From positions 248,001 to 312,000 of the forward strand of contig NZ_QNTQ01000001.1 of the NCBI RefSeq assembly GCF_003298775.1: a stretch of 64,000 nucleotides of DNA, read 5' to 3'. The translations under genes were made by a program, and so were the position numbers. This DNA comes from Rhodosalinus halophilus (lineage in GTDB: Bacteria > Pseudomonadota > Alphaproteobacteria > Rhodobacterales > Rhodobacteraceae). This document shows, piece by piece, positions 1-8,596 of the stretch (position 1 is its first letter; each line of letters begins with the position of its first letter). The notes beneath the pieces are model-generated. The model was not told where the DNA came from, ran no database searches, and saw nothing but the letters and a program-made list of their open reading frames with translations.

Positions 1-100
1 CCCCGTCGAAATCGGGCGAAGGCCGCGGCGCGGGCGCGATGCGCTCGAGCGCCGCGGCGATGCGGGTCAGCGCCTCGGCGTCGCCGCCCGCGTCCCTCAT
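1..100 (-). CDS. Start of a gene after tatC, possibly DUF815-type ATPase (partial)
   Basis: Only the first 33 codons lie in the window; the gene runs out through base 1. Its ATG overlaps the tatC stop codon as ATGA, so it is read as the last gene of the tat transcript. The visible N-terminus is a short helix ([15 protein letters not shown]) followed by a Pro/Ala stretch. In rhodobacteria the gene after tatC is often an AAA-type ATPase of the DUF815 family with a similar N-terminal helix; that is from memory of the family, since the ATPase domain itself is outside the window. Confidence 0.5.
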   Translation of the reverse strand, partial: MRDAGGDAEALTRIAAALERIAPAPRPSPDFDG

Positions 101-1020
101 CGGCCGCGGTCCTCCTCGTCCTCGTCGAACTCCCGCATCAGCGGGTCGTCCTCGTCGCGGCCCTCGCCGTAGGGATCGTCGTCGTCCTCGAACCACAGGC
201 CCTGTGCCTTGAGCTCCGCCTCGCGCTTCGTCTCGACCCGCTTCACCAGCCAGATCGAGACCTCGTAGAGCCCATAGACCACGACGAAGAGGATCACCTG
301 CGTGATGACATCGGGCGGCGTGACCAGCGCGGCCAGCACGAGGATGCCGACCACGGCGTATTTGCGCACCGTCCGGAGCCCCTCGGCGCTCACCAGGCCC
401 GCCTTGCCCATCAGCGTGAGCAGCACGGGCAGCTGGAAGCACAGGCCGAAGGCCACGATGAACTTGATGGTGAGCGAGAGATATTCCTGCGCCGAGCCCT
501 GGAAGGCGATGCCGGCGGTGGCGTTCTCGACCTCGCCCTGGTCGAGCACGGTGCCCGGCTGCTGGAAGCCCAGGAAGAAGTCGAAGGCGAGCGGCGTGAC
601 GACGTAATAGGCGAAGGCCGCGCCCAGGAAGAACATGAAGGGCGAGGCCAGCATGAAGGGCAGGAAGGCGCCCTTTTCGGACTTGTAGAGCCCCGGCGCC
701 ACGAAGCGCCACATCTGGAAGCTGATCACCGGGAAGGACAGCACCAGCCCGCCCAGAAGCGAGATCGAGACCGCGACGAAGAAGCCTTCCTGCAGCCGGA
801 TCAGGATCAGGCCGCAGTCGGACATGCCGCGGATCGCCATGGCGTCGCAGAGCGGCCGCGTGAGGAAGTCGAAGATCGGGTTCCAGACGGTGAAGCAGAT
901 CACCATGCCGACGATGAAGGCGAGCACCGAGCGGATCAGCCGCGTGCGCAGCTCCGCCAGATGCTCGATCAGCGGTGCCTGGGAATCGTCGATCTCGTCG
1001 ACCTCGTCGGCCTTCGTCAT
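97..1020 (-). CDS. tatC: Sec-independent protein translocase subunit TatC
   Basis: TatC is the polytopic membrane subunit that recognises twin-arginine signal peptides and exports folded proteins. The 307-residue product carries the family motif HLAELRTR at residues 20-27 (E23 fits the signal-binding glutamate) and [11 protein letters not shown] near 106-116 (E115 fits the second conserved acidic residue). About six hydrophobic segments follow between residues 28 and 258. The C-terminal 40 residues form a long Asp/Glu-rich tail, longer than in enteric TatC. The start overlaps the tatB stop as ATGA, giving a coupled tatA-tatB-tatC operon. At least one likely Tat substrate, the SGNH-like protein at 18466, is in this window. 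Confidence 0.97.
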   Translation of the reverse strand: MTKADEVDEIDDSQAPLIEHLAELRTRLIRSVLAFIVGMVICFTVWNPIFDFLTRPLCDAMAIRGMSDCGLILIRLQEGFFVAVSISLLGGLVLSFPVISFQMWRFVAPGLYKSEKGAFLPFMLASPFMFFLGAAFAYYVVTPLAFDFFLGFQQPGTVLDQGEVENATAGIAFQGSAQEYLSLTIKFIVAFGLCFQLPVLLTLMGKAGLVSAEGLRTVRKYAVVGILVLAALVTPPDVITQVILFVVVYGLYEVSIWLVKRVETKREAELKAQGLWFEDDDDPYGEGRDEDDPLMREFDEDEEDRGR

Positions 1021-1511
1021 TCCTTGCGGTCCTCAGGGGCAGGCGCATCGCCGGCGGGTGCCGCCTCGGGCTCCGCGGGTCGCGCCGCATCGGGCGTCTC
1101 GCCGCTGGCCTTGTTCCAGGACTGACCCGCGGGCGCCGTCTCGCCGCTCTCGCCGTCCCTTTTCTCGCGCAGCGCATCGCGTCGCTTCTGCGCCTCGGCG
1201 GCGCGTTCGCGCGCGAGCTTGGCGGTCTCGCTGTCGGGATCCCAGCGCGCGCTCTCGCGGAGCGACTTCTCGAGCCCGTCGAGGCCCATCGACTTGGCGC
1301 TGGTCATGTCCTTGAAGCCCTGCGTGGCCTCCTTGACGCCGCTCTCCTCGGCCGCCTCGTTCATGGCGCGGGAAAACTCGCGCGCCATCGCGCGCGCCTT
1401 GCCCATGAACCGGCCGACGTTGCGGAAGAGCACCGGCAGATCCTTGGGCCCCACCACGATCAGCGCGACGATCCCGATGACGAGAAGCTCCGTCCAGCCC
1501 AGGTCGAGCAT
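1017..1511 (-). CDS. tatB: Sec-independent protein translocase subunit TatB
   Basis: TatB forms the receptor complex with TatC. The 164-residue protein has the expected single N-terminal membrane helix ([19 protein letters not shown]), the [18 protein letters not shown] amphipathic helix after it, and a long charged, Ala/Pro/Glu-rich C-terminal part that is probably disordered. The Glu in the WTELL motif is the conserved polar residue of the TatB membrane helix. It lies three bases after tatA and overlaps tatC by four bases. Its length and its position between tatA and tatC make it TatB rather than a second TatA. Confidence 0.95.
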   Translation of the reverse strand: MLDLGWTELLVIGIVALIVVGPKDLPVLFRNVGRFMGKARAMAREFSRAMNEAAEESGVKEATQGFKDMTSAKSMGLDGLEKSLRESARWDPDSETAKLARERAAEAQKRRDALREKRDGESGETAPAGQSWNKASGETPDAARPAEPEAAPAGDAPAPEDRKE

Positions 1512-1514
1512 GGA

Positions 1515-1742
1515 TCAGACCTTGTCTTTCTCGCGCTCGTCTTCGGGCGTCACGTCGCGGGCGGGCTCGCCTTCTGCCGACTGGTTCTCGAGTTCCTCGG
1601 TGCCGTCCTTCACGCCCTTCTTGAACGCGGTGATCCCCTTGCCGACCTCGCCCATGAGCGAGCTGATCTTGCCGCGGCCGAAGAGCACCAGAACGACGAT
1701 CGCGATGAGAAGAAGGCCCGGAAGGCCGATGTTGTTGAGCAT
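1515..1742 (-). CDS. tatA: Sec-independent protein translocase subunit TatA
   Basis: TatA oligomers form the transport-active part of the Tat translocase. The 75-residue product begins [20 protein letters not shown], then has [17 protein letters not shown], the hinge and amphipathic helix with the FGR/K motif typical of TatA, followed by a short acidic tail. I chose the ATG at 1740-1742 because it has an AGGAG ribosome site a few bases upstream and gives the normal TatA length; longer in-frame extensions add unlike sequence. It is the first gene of the operon, divergent from the WYL regulator. Confidence 0.95.
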   Translation of the reverse strand: MLNNIGLPGLLLIAIVVLVLFGRGKISSLMGEVGKGITAFKKGVKDGTEELENQSAEGEPARDVTPEDEREKDKV

Positions 1743-1898
1743 GGCGACTCTCCTCGTGGCAGCGCGGACGCGTCGCGCGCCCGCAACTCCTGCGCGGCAG
1801 ATGTAGTGGCTCCACCCGCCGCGCGAAAGCGGGAAAGCACCAGTTCGCCGGTCCGAACGCGAGGTTTTTTCGCCCGCTCCTGCCAAAAATCCGTCAAC

Positions 1899-1913
1899 TG
1901 ACAATATAATGTC
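1899..1913 (+). promoter_or_regulatory. Promoter -10 box inside an inverted repeat, likely self-operator
   Basis: A perfect TATAAT (1905-1910) sits inside the inverted repeat GACA-N6-TGTC (1900-1903 and 1910-1913). The next good start codon, ATG at 1942 with AGAAGG just upstream, belongs to a WYL-type regulator, so the likely reading is a promoter repressed by its own product. No clear -35 is visible. The site also lies upstream of divergent tatA. Confidence 0.5.
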
Positions 1914-1941
1914 CAAACGGAACGCGAATCAGAAGGCAGCG

Positions 1942-2610
1942 ATGGCCCGCACGGAACGGCTCTACGCGCTGATCGAGATCCTGCGTCACGGCGGGCCGCA
2001 CCGCGCGGAGGATCTCGCACGGCGCTTCGGCGTCTCGCTCAGGACGATCTACCGCGACATGGACACGCTCGCCGCCTCGGGCGTCCCGATCGAGGGCACG
2101 CGCGGTCAGGGCTACCGCGCGAAGGCGGGGATGACGCTGCCGCCCCTGGTGCTCGACGAGGCGGAGCTCGAGGTTCTGCACGTCGCGCTCGCGGTCATGG
2201 GCGGCGCGCAGGAGGCGTCGCTGCGCGAGGCGGCGGCCTCGCTCGCGGCCAAGATCGAGGAGGCGCTGCCGGAGGAGCCGGGCCGGCGGGTCGAGGGCTT
2301 CGGCCTCGCGACCTATCCCTTCGACGCGGCGGCACGGGGCGGCGCGCATCTGCCTCGGCTGCGCGCCGCCATCCGCGCACGGCAGAAGCTGCGCCTGCAG
2401 CTCGCGGGCGGCGGCGGCGCACGGGTCGTGCGGCCGCTCAAGCTCGATTACTGGGGGCGGATCTGGACCGGGGTCGGCTGGGACGAGACGGCCGCGGACT
2501 TCACGACGTTCCGCGTCGACCGCATCGAGGAACTGACCGTCCTGCCACAACTTTTCGTGGATGAACCCGGAAAGCGCCTCGAGGATCTCGAGGCGCGCGG
2601 GGCGGCATGA
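1942..2610 (+). CDS. YafY-type transcriptional regulator (HTH plus WYL domain)
   Basis: A DNA-binding regulator with an N-terminal DeoR-like helix-turn-helix (residues about 1-55; AEDLARRFGVSLRTIYRDMD is the recognition region) and a C-terminal WYL ligand-sensing domain. The latter is degenerate: the hallmark Trp-Tyr-Leu triplet is replaced, with LDYWGRIWTGVGWDE in the equivalent region. I chose ATG 1942 (222 residues, starting MARTERLYAL) over the in-frame ATG at 1909. The later start has AGAAGG five bases ahead, matches the usual family N-terminus, and leaves the TATAAT/inverted repeat as promoter rather than coding DNA. The ligand is unknown. It may control itself and possibly nothing else nearby. 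Confidence 0.8.
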   Translation: MARTERLYALIEILRHGGPHRAEDLARRFGVSLRTIYRDMDTLAASGVPIEGTRGQGYRAKAGMTLPPLVLDEAELEVLHVALAVMGGAQEASLREAAASLAAKIEEALPEEPGRRVEGFGLATYPFDAAARGGAHLPRLRAAIRARQKLRLQLAGGGGARVVRPLKLDYWGRIWTGVGWDETAADFTTFRVDRIEELTVLPQLFVDEPGKRLEDLEARGAA

Positions 2611-2632
2611 GCATGGCGTGACCGCCATGCTC
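2609..2632. terminator. Hairpin between convergent genes
   Basis: GAGCATGGCG, loop TGAC, CGCCATGCTC: a perfect 10-bp stem with a 4-base loop starting in the stop codon of the WYL regulator and ending 24 bases before the stop of the convergent FKBP gene. There is no T-run on either side, so if it terminates transcription it works by hairpin alone or with Rho. Confidence 0.5.
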
Positions 2633-2655
2633 GCGGGCCGCCCGCCGCGCTTGGG

Positions 2656-3084
2656 TCAGCTGATCTCGACCAGTTCGACGTCGAAGGTCAGATCCTTGCC
2701 TGCGAGCGGATGATTGGCATCCAGCGTCACCGTCTCGTCGGTCGCGGTCACCACCGTCACGGGCAGCACCTGCCCCTCGGGCGTCTGCATCTGCAGCCGC
2801 GTGCCGGGATCGAGCGGGATGTGGTCCGGAATGCCCTCGCGCGGGATTTCCTGCTGCGCGGAAGGATCGTGCTGGCCGTAGGCCTCGTCCGCAGGCACTT
2901 CGACGCGCTTGGTGTCGCCCACGGACATGCCCGGGATCGCCTTGTCGAGCCCGGGGATGATCTCGCCGGAGCCCAGGGTGAACTGCAGCGGCTCGCGCTC
3001 GCGCGAGGAGTCGAAGGTCGTGCCGTCCGACAGCGTGCCGGTGTAGTGGATGCTGACGGTATCGCCCGTCTTGGCCTCAGTCAT
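2656..3084 (-). CDS. FKBP-type peptidyl-prolyl cis-trans isomerase, SlyD-like
   Basis: Catalyses cis-trans isomerisation of prolyl bonds during protein folding. The 142-residue protein has the FKBP start (GDTVSIHYTGTLSDGTTFDSS), the loop EREPLQFTLGSGEIIPGLDKAI and the SlyD-type insert-in-flap region (about residues 70-120), ending LAGKDLTFDVELVEIS. Unlike E. coli SlyD it lacks the His/Cys-rich metal-binding tail, so it is the short metal-free type. The ATG at 3082-3084 has an AGGAGG ribosome site. There is no signal peptide, so it is cytoplasmic. It stands alone, divergent from the dehalogenase operon. Confidence 0.9.
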   Translation of the reverse strand: MTEAKTGDTVSIHYTGTLSDGTTFDSSREREPLQFTLGSGEIIPGLDKAIPGMSVGDTKRVEVPADEAYGQHDPSAQQEIPREGIPDHIPLDPGTRLQMQTPEGQVLPVTVVTATDETVTLDANHPLAGKDLTFDVELVEIS

Positions 3085-3270
3085 GCGGCCTCCTGAAGTC
3101 TTGTGGAAGGGAAGTGATGTCGTGCTTTCGAGGCCGCGCGCCACACGCGCGGGTTCTCGGGTGTCGCGGCAAGCCTGACCGAGGCGGCCGAGGATGTAAA
3201 CCCCGGCCCGGCGATTGCCCTTGTCCCTGCGCGCGCGGCCGTGCCAGTCTCCGCCGCGAGGGAGAGGGAC

Positions 3271-3957
3271 ATGGGCCACCGCCTTTGCGTCTTCGACGCC
3301 TACGGCACGCTGTTCGACGTCTCCGCCGCGGCCCGCGCCGCGGCGGCCGAACCGGGGCGCGCGGCGCTCGCGGAGCGCTGGCCGCGCCTGGCCGAGGCCT
3401 GGCGGCTCAAGCAGCTGCAGTATTCTTGGCTTCGGGCGGTGACCGGCGCGCACACGGATTTCTGGCGGGTGACGGAGGACGGGCTCGACTGGGCGCTGGA
3501 GGCCACGGGCCTCGACGGCGATGCGGAGCTGCGGGCGCGGCTGCTCGCCCTCTACCGCGAGCTCGAGGCCTACCCCGAGGTGCCCGGGATGCTCGCCCGC
3601 CTCAAGGCCGGGGGGCTCGGGACGGCGATCCTGTCCAACGGCGCGCCGGGGATGCTGGCTGCGGCCGTGGAGAGCGCGGGCATCGGCGATCGGCTCGACG
3701 CGGTGCTGTCGGTCGAGGAGGTCGGCGTCTTCAAGCCTGCGCGCGCGGTCTACGACCTGGTGGGCGCGCGCTTCGGCACGGCGCCGGACGAAGTGCTCTT
3801 CGTCTCGGCCAACGGCTGGGACGCGGCCGCCGCCGCCGGCTACGGCTTCGACACCGTCTGGGTCAATCGCGCCGGCGATCCGGTGGACCGCCTGCCCTGG
3901 CGCCCCGGCACGGTGCGTCCCGACCTCACCGACATTCCCCGACTGGCAGGAGTCTAG
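3271..3957 (+). CDS. Haloacid dehalogenase type II (L-2-haloacid dehalogenase family)
   Basis: HAD-superfamily hydrolase of the (S)-2-haloacid dehalogenase type: it replaces a halogen on a short 2-haloalkanoate through an aspartyl ester. The 228-residue protein has the nucleophile motif FDAYGTLFDV (D9), the SNGAP motif of the second loop, KPARAVYDL carrying the conserved Lys, and SANGWDAAAAAGYGF near the end. All are diagnostic for type II dehalogenases. ATG 3271 follows GAGGGAGAGG. It is the first gene of an operon; the next ATG begins directly after its TAG. Substrate is not provable from sequence; phosphoglycolate-type activity is less likely given the dehalogenase-specific motifs. Confidence 0.88.
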   Translation: MGHRLCVFDAYGTLFDVSAAARAAAAEPGRAALAERWPRLAEAWRLKQLQYSWLRAVTGAHTDFWRVTEDGLDWALEATGLDGDAELRARLLALYRELEAYPEVPGMLARLKAGGLGTAILSNGAPGMLAAAVESAGIGDRLDAVLSVEEVGVFKPARAVYDLVGARFGTAPDEVLFVSANGWDAAAAAGYGFDTVWVNRAGDPVDRLPWRPGTVRPDLTDIPRLAGV

Positions 3958-4785
3958 ATGCCCCGCTTCACCACCTCCGACGGTCTTTCGCTGCACTACT
4001 CGGACGAGGGGCAGGGCCTGCCCGTTCTGTGCCTCACCGGGCTCACGCGGAACACGACCGACTACGACTACCTGGCGCCGCATCTGCGCGAGGCCGTGCG
4101 CCTGATCCGCATGGACTACCGCGGCCGCGGCCGCTCCGACTGGGCCGAGGATCACCTGACCTACACGGTCCCCCGCGAGGCGGCGGACGCGGTGGAGCTT
4201 CTCGACCATCTGGGCCTCGACGCCGCGGCGGTGATCGGCACCTCGCGCGGCGGGCTGATCTCGATGTTTCTCGCAACCACGGCCAGGGCGCGGCTGCGCG
4301 GGGTTCTGCTCAACGATATCGGCCCCGTGCTCGAGCCGGGCGGGCTCGATGTCATCCTGGGCTATCTCGGCCGCGACCCGGTCTGGAAAAGCGTCAGGGA
4401 GGCGCTCGCCGAGCGGCCCAGGGTCATGGCGGGTTTCGCCAACGTGCCCGAGAGCCGCTGGCGCGAGGAGATCGACCACCTCTACCACATCATGCCCGAG
4501 GGGCTGCGGATCAATTACGACCCGCGCCTGCGCGAGGCGGTGATCGAGGCCGGCGCACAGGGCGCGGCCGATCTCTGGCCCTATTTCGACGCGCTCGAGG
4601 GTCTGCCCGTGGGGGTGATCCGCGGCGCCAACTCGGATCTTCTCAGCCGCGAGACGGTGGCCGAGATGCAGCGCCGCCGCCCCGACATGATCGCCGCCGA
4701 GGTGCCCGACCGCGGCCATATCCCCTTTCTCGACGAGCCCGAGGCGCTGGCCGCGATCCGCGACTGGCTGGGCCGGATGCGATGA
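3958..4785 (+). CDS. Alpha/beta hydrolase
   Basis: A 275-residue alpha/beta-fold hydrolase. The nucleophile elbow is GTSRGG (S96), the acid is probably D227 (GANSDLL) and the catalytic His is H254 (DRGHIPF). The oxyanion region LTGLTRNTTDYDYLA near residues 26-40 is the type seen in C-C or ester hydrolases acting on small organic acids. It starts immediately after the dehalogenase stop and overlaps the threonine dehydratase start by four bases, so the three are co-translated. The substrate is not identifiable; a role with the dehalogenase on a small acid or ester is only a guess. Confidence 0.85.
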   Translation: MPRFTTSDGLSLHYSDEGQGLPVLCLTGLTRNTTDYDYLAPHLREAVRLIRMDYRGRGRSDWAEDHLTYTVPREAADAVELLDHLGLDAAAVIGTSRGGLISMFLATTARARLRGVLLNDIGPVLEPGGLDVILGYLGRDPVWKSVREALAERPRVMAGFANVPESRWREEIDHLYHIMPEGLRINYDPRLREAVIEAGAQGAADLWPYFDALEGLPVGVIRGANSDLLSRETVAEMQRRRPDMIAAEVPDRGHIPFLDEPEALAAIRDWLGRMR

Positions 4786-5786
4786 GCCTGCGCGAGGCGC
4801 CCGAGGCCTGTGACATCGGCATGATCGAGGCCGCCGCGACCCGGCTGGCGGGTCATGCGCGGCGCACGCCGCTGCTCTCCTCCCCCTTTCTCGACGAGAT
4901 CGCGGGGCGGCGCGTGCTGGTCAAGCCCGAGTGCCTGCAGCACACCGGCAGCTTCAAGTTCCGCGGCGCCTGGTCGGCGCTCTCGGCGCTGGCGCCGGAC
5001 GTCCGCGCGCGCGGCGTCATCGCCTATTCCAGCGGCAATCACGCGCAGGGCGTCGCGCGCGCCGCCGCGCTGCACGGCGTGCCGGCGGTGATCGTGATGC
5101 CCGCGGACGCGCCGCGGCTGAAGATCGCGAACACCCGCGCGCTGGGTGCCGAGGTGGTGCTCTACGACCGCGCCAACTTCGAAAGCCGCGAGGAGATCGG
5201 CGCGCGCATCGCCGCCGCGCGCGGCCTCACGCTGATCAAGCCCTACGACGACCCCGAGGTGATCGCGGGCCAGGGCACCGCGGGTCTGGAGATCGCGGAG
5301 CAGGCGGCGGAGGAAGGGATCAGCGAGGCCGACGTTCTGGTCTGCGCCGGCGGCGGCGGGCTGTCTGCCGGAATCGCGCTGGCGCTCGAGGCGAAGGCGC
5401 CGGGGCTGCGCGTGCGCACGGTGGAGCCTGTGGGCTACGACGACTGGGCCCGCTCGCTCGCCTCGGGGCGGCGGGAGCGCAACACCGTGGAGGCCGGCGG
5501 CTTCTGCGACGCGATCCTGACGCCCCAGCCGGGCGAGCTGACCTTCCCGATCCTGCGGCGTCTGGCCGGCCCCGGCCTCGCCGTGAGCGACGCCGAGGTG
5601 CGCCGCGCGATGGCGCTGGCCTTCACGCGACTGAAGATCGCGGCGGAGCCCGGCGGCGCCGTGGCGCTCGCCGCCGCGCTCTTCCGGCCCGGAGAGATGC
5701 GCGGCGAGGCGGTGATCGTCACCGTCTCGGGGGGTAACATGGACCCTGCGCTCTTCGCTCGGGTGCTGGCGGACGCGGCGGGGTGA
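4782..5786 (+). CDS. Threonine/serine dehydratase, PLP-dependent
   Basis: PLP enzyme of the tryptophan-synthase-beta fold that deaminates threonine or serine to 2-oxobutyrate or pyruvate. In the 334-residue protein the Schiff-base Lys is K59 in TGSFKFRGA, the substrate loop is SSGNHAQG (84-90), and the phosphate-binding loop is CAGGGGLSAG. It lacks the C-terminal ACT-like domain of biosynthetic IlvA, so it is the short, catabolic or housekeeping type; a serine racemase or hydroxy-amino-acid dehydratase role cannot be excluded. The start overlaps the preceding hydrolase stop as ATGA. Confidence 0.88.
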   Translation: MSLREAPEACDIGMIEAAATRLAGHARRTPLLSSPFLDEIAGRRVLVKPECLQHTGSFKFRGAWSALSALAPDVRARGVIAYSSGNHAQGVARAAALHGVPAVIVMPADAPRLKIANTRALGAEVVLYDRANFESREEIGARIAAARGLTLIKPYDDPEVIAGQGTAGLEIAEQAAEEGISEADVLVCAGGGGLSAGIALALEAKAPGLRVRTVEPVGYDDWARSLASGRRERNTVEAGGFCDAILTPQPGELTFPILRRLAGPGLAVSDAEVRRAMALAFTRLKIAAEPGGAVALAAALFRPGEMRGEAVIVTVSGGNMDPALFARVLADAAG

Positions 5787-5862
5787 AGGCGATTTCTCGA
5801 TCGAAAAATCGCCTTCAAGGCTCTGGCATGCTTCCGAAAAATCTTCGCACGAAGATTTTTCT
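5787..5862 (+). terminator. Two consecutive A/T-armed hairpins, probable terminator
   Basis: Directly after the dehydratase stop, AAGGCGATTT pairs with AAATCGCCTT (5787-5796 with 5807-5816). Twenty bases on, GAAAAATCTTCG pairs with CGAAGATTTTTC around a CA loop (5837-5862), a perfect 12-bp stem. Both contain A/T runs that are rare in this GC-rich DNA and the second ends in a T-tract, so together they look like a strong terminator separating the dehydratase operon from pobA. Confidence 0.65.
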
Positions 5863-5881
5863 CCGACACGCGCGCGATTGA

Positions 5882-7101
<1,220 letters not shown>

Positions 7102-7102
<1 letters not shown>

Positions 7103-7890
7103 TGCGGGTGGCGGACCTGAACGGACTGCGCCTGCACTGGCGCGAGGACGGCGATCCCGACGGCGCCCCCGTGGTCTTCGCCAATTCGCTGGGCACCGAC
7201 CTGCGGCTCTGGGACAAGGTGATCCCGCTGATGCCTTCGGGCCTGCGGCTGATCCGCTACGACAAGCGGGGACACGGGCTGAGCGACTGCCCGCGCGGCC
7301 CCTATTCGATGGGGCAGCTCGTGACCGATGCCGAGCGGCTGCTCGATCACCTGGGCGTGCGGGACTGCGTCTTCGTGGGGCTTTCCATCGGCGGCATGAT
7401 CGCGCAGGGGCTGGCGGTCAAACGCATGGACCAGCTGCGCGCGGTGGTGCTGTCGAACACGGCGGCCAGGATCGGCACCGCCGAGATGTGGGCGGAAAGG
7501 GTCGAGACGGCGCGCGGCCAGGGCATCGAGGCGATGGCCGACGGCGTGATGCAGCGCTGGTTCACCGCCGCCTTCCGCGAGACCGACGAGTTCGCGGCCT
7601 GGCGCAACATGCTGATCCGCCAGCCGGCGGAGGGCTACGCCGGCTGCTGCGCGGCGATCGCGGGCACCGATTTCTACACGCCCACCAGCGGGCTGCGGCT
7701 GCCCGCGCTGGGCATCGCGGGGTCCGACGACGGCTCCACCCCCGCCGATCTGGTGCGCGAGACGGTGGAGCTGATTCCCGGAGCCGAGTTCCGGCTGATC
7801 CGGCGCGCGGGGCATCTGCCCTGCATCGAACAGCCCGAGGCCTATGCCGAGGCGCTGACCGAATTCCTCGCCTCGATCGGGCATGGCTGA
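7102..7890 (+). CDS. pcaD: 3-oxoadipate enol-lactonase
   Basis: Alpha/beta hydrolase that opens 3-oxoadipate enol-lactone to 3-oxoadipate. The 262-residue protein shows the nucleophile elbow GLSIGG (S95), acid near D209 (GSDDGSTP) and catalytic H238 (RRAGHLP). YDKRGHGLSDCP and ANSLGTDLRLWD are typical PcaD signatures. Its ATG shares one base with the pobA stop. Together with pobA and pcaB the function is well supported; pcaC and pcaGH, needed between PobA and PcaD, are not in the window. Confidence 0.92.
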
Positions 7891-8596
7891 GTTTCTCCTG
7901 ATCCACGGCTCCTGCCACGGCGCGTGGTGCTGGCGCGACGTGATCCCGGCGCTGGAGGCGCTGGGGCATTCCGCGCGCGCCATCGACCTGCCGGGGCATG
8001 GTGCCGACGACACGCCCGCGGACGAGGTGACGCTCGACAGCTACGCGGACGCCATCCTCGACGCGATCGACACGCCCGTGGTGCTCGTGGGGCACTCGAT
8101 GGCCGGCTTTCCGATCACGGCGGCCGCGGAGAAGGCGCCGGAGAAGATCGCGCATCTGGTCTACCTCTGCGCCTACGCGCCCACAGGCGGCGTGTCGCTG
8201 GTCCAGATGCGGCAGGCCGCGCCGCGCCAGCCGCTGCTGCCGGCGCTGGAGAAATCCGCCGACGGGCTGAGCTTCACCGTGAAGCCGGACATGGCGCGCG
8301 GCGTCTTTTACCACGACTGCCCCGACGCGGCGGTGGCCTACGCCGTCCCCCGCCTCTGCCCGCAGCCCATCGCGCCGCAGGCCACGGCGCTCGAGGTCAC
8401 GGAGCGGTCGCGCGCCCTGCCCCGCGACTACATCCGCTGCACCGAGGACCGGACCATCCCGCCGGAATACCAGGTCACGATGACCGAGGGCTGGCCCGCG
8501 CATCGCGTGCACAGCCTGCGCACCGGGCATTCACCCTTCTTCGCCGATCCCGCAGCCCTTGCCCGGCTGCTGGGCGACATCGTGGAGGCCGGATGA
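7883..8596 (+). CDS. Alpha/beta hydrolase of the plant methylesterase / hydroxynitrile lyase type
   Basis: A 237-residue compact alpha/beta hydrolase. The N-terminal FLLIHGSCHGAWCW, nucleophile GHSMAG (S72), YIRCTEDRTIPPEYQ (D189) and RTGHSPFF (H216) match the methylesterase/hydroxynitrile-lyase group better than ordinary lactonases. It overlaps pcaD by eight bases and pcaB by four, so it is made with the protocatechuate enzymes. An attractive but unproved role is hydrolysis of aromatic esters, for example esters of 4-hydroxybenzoate, to supply the pathway. No signal peptide, so cytoplasmic. Confidence 0.85.
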   Translation: MAEFLLIHGSCHGAWCWRDVIPALEALGHSARAIDLPGHGADDTPADEVTLDSYADAILDAIDTPVVLVGHSMAGFPITAAAEKAPEKIAHLVYLCAYAPTGGVSLVQMRQAAPRQPLLPALEKSADGLSFTVKPDMARGVFYHDCPDAAVAYAVPRLCPQPIAPQATALEVTERSRALPRDYIRCTEDRTIPPEYQVTMTEGWPAHRVHSLRTGHSPFFADPAALARLLGDIVEAG

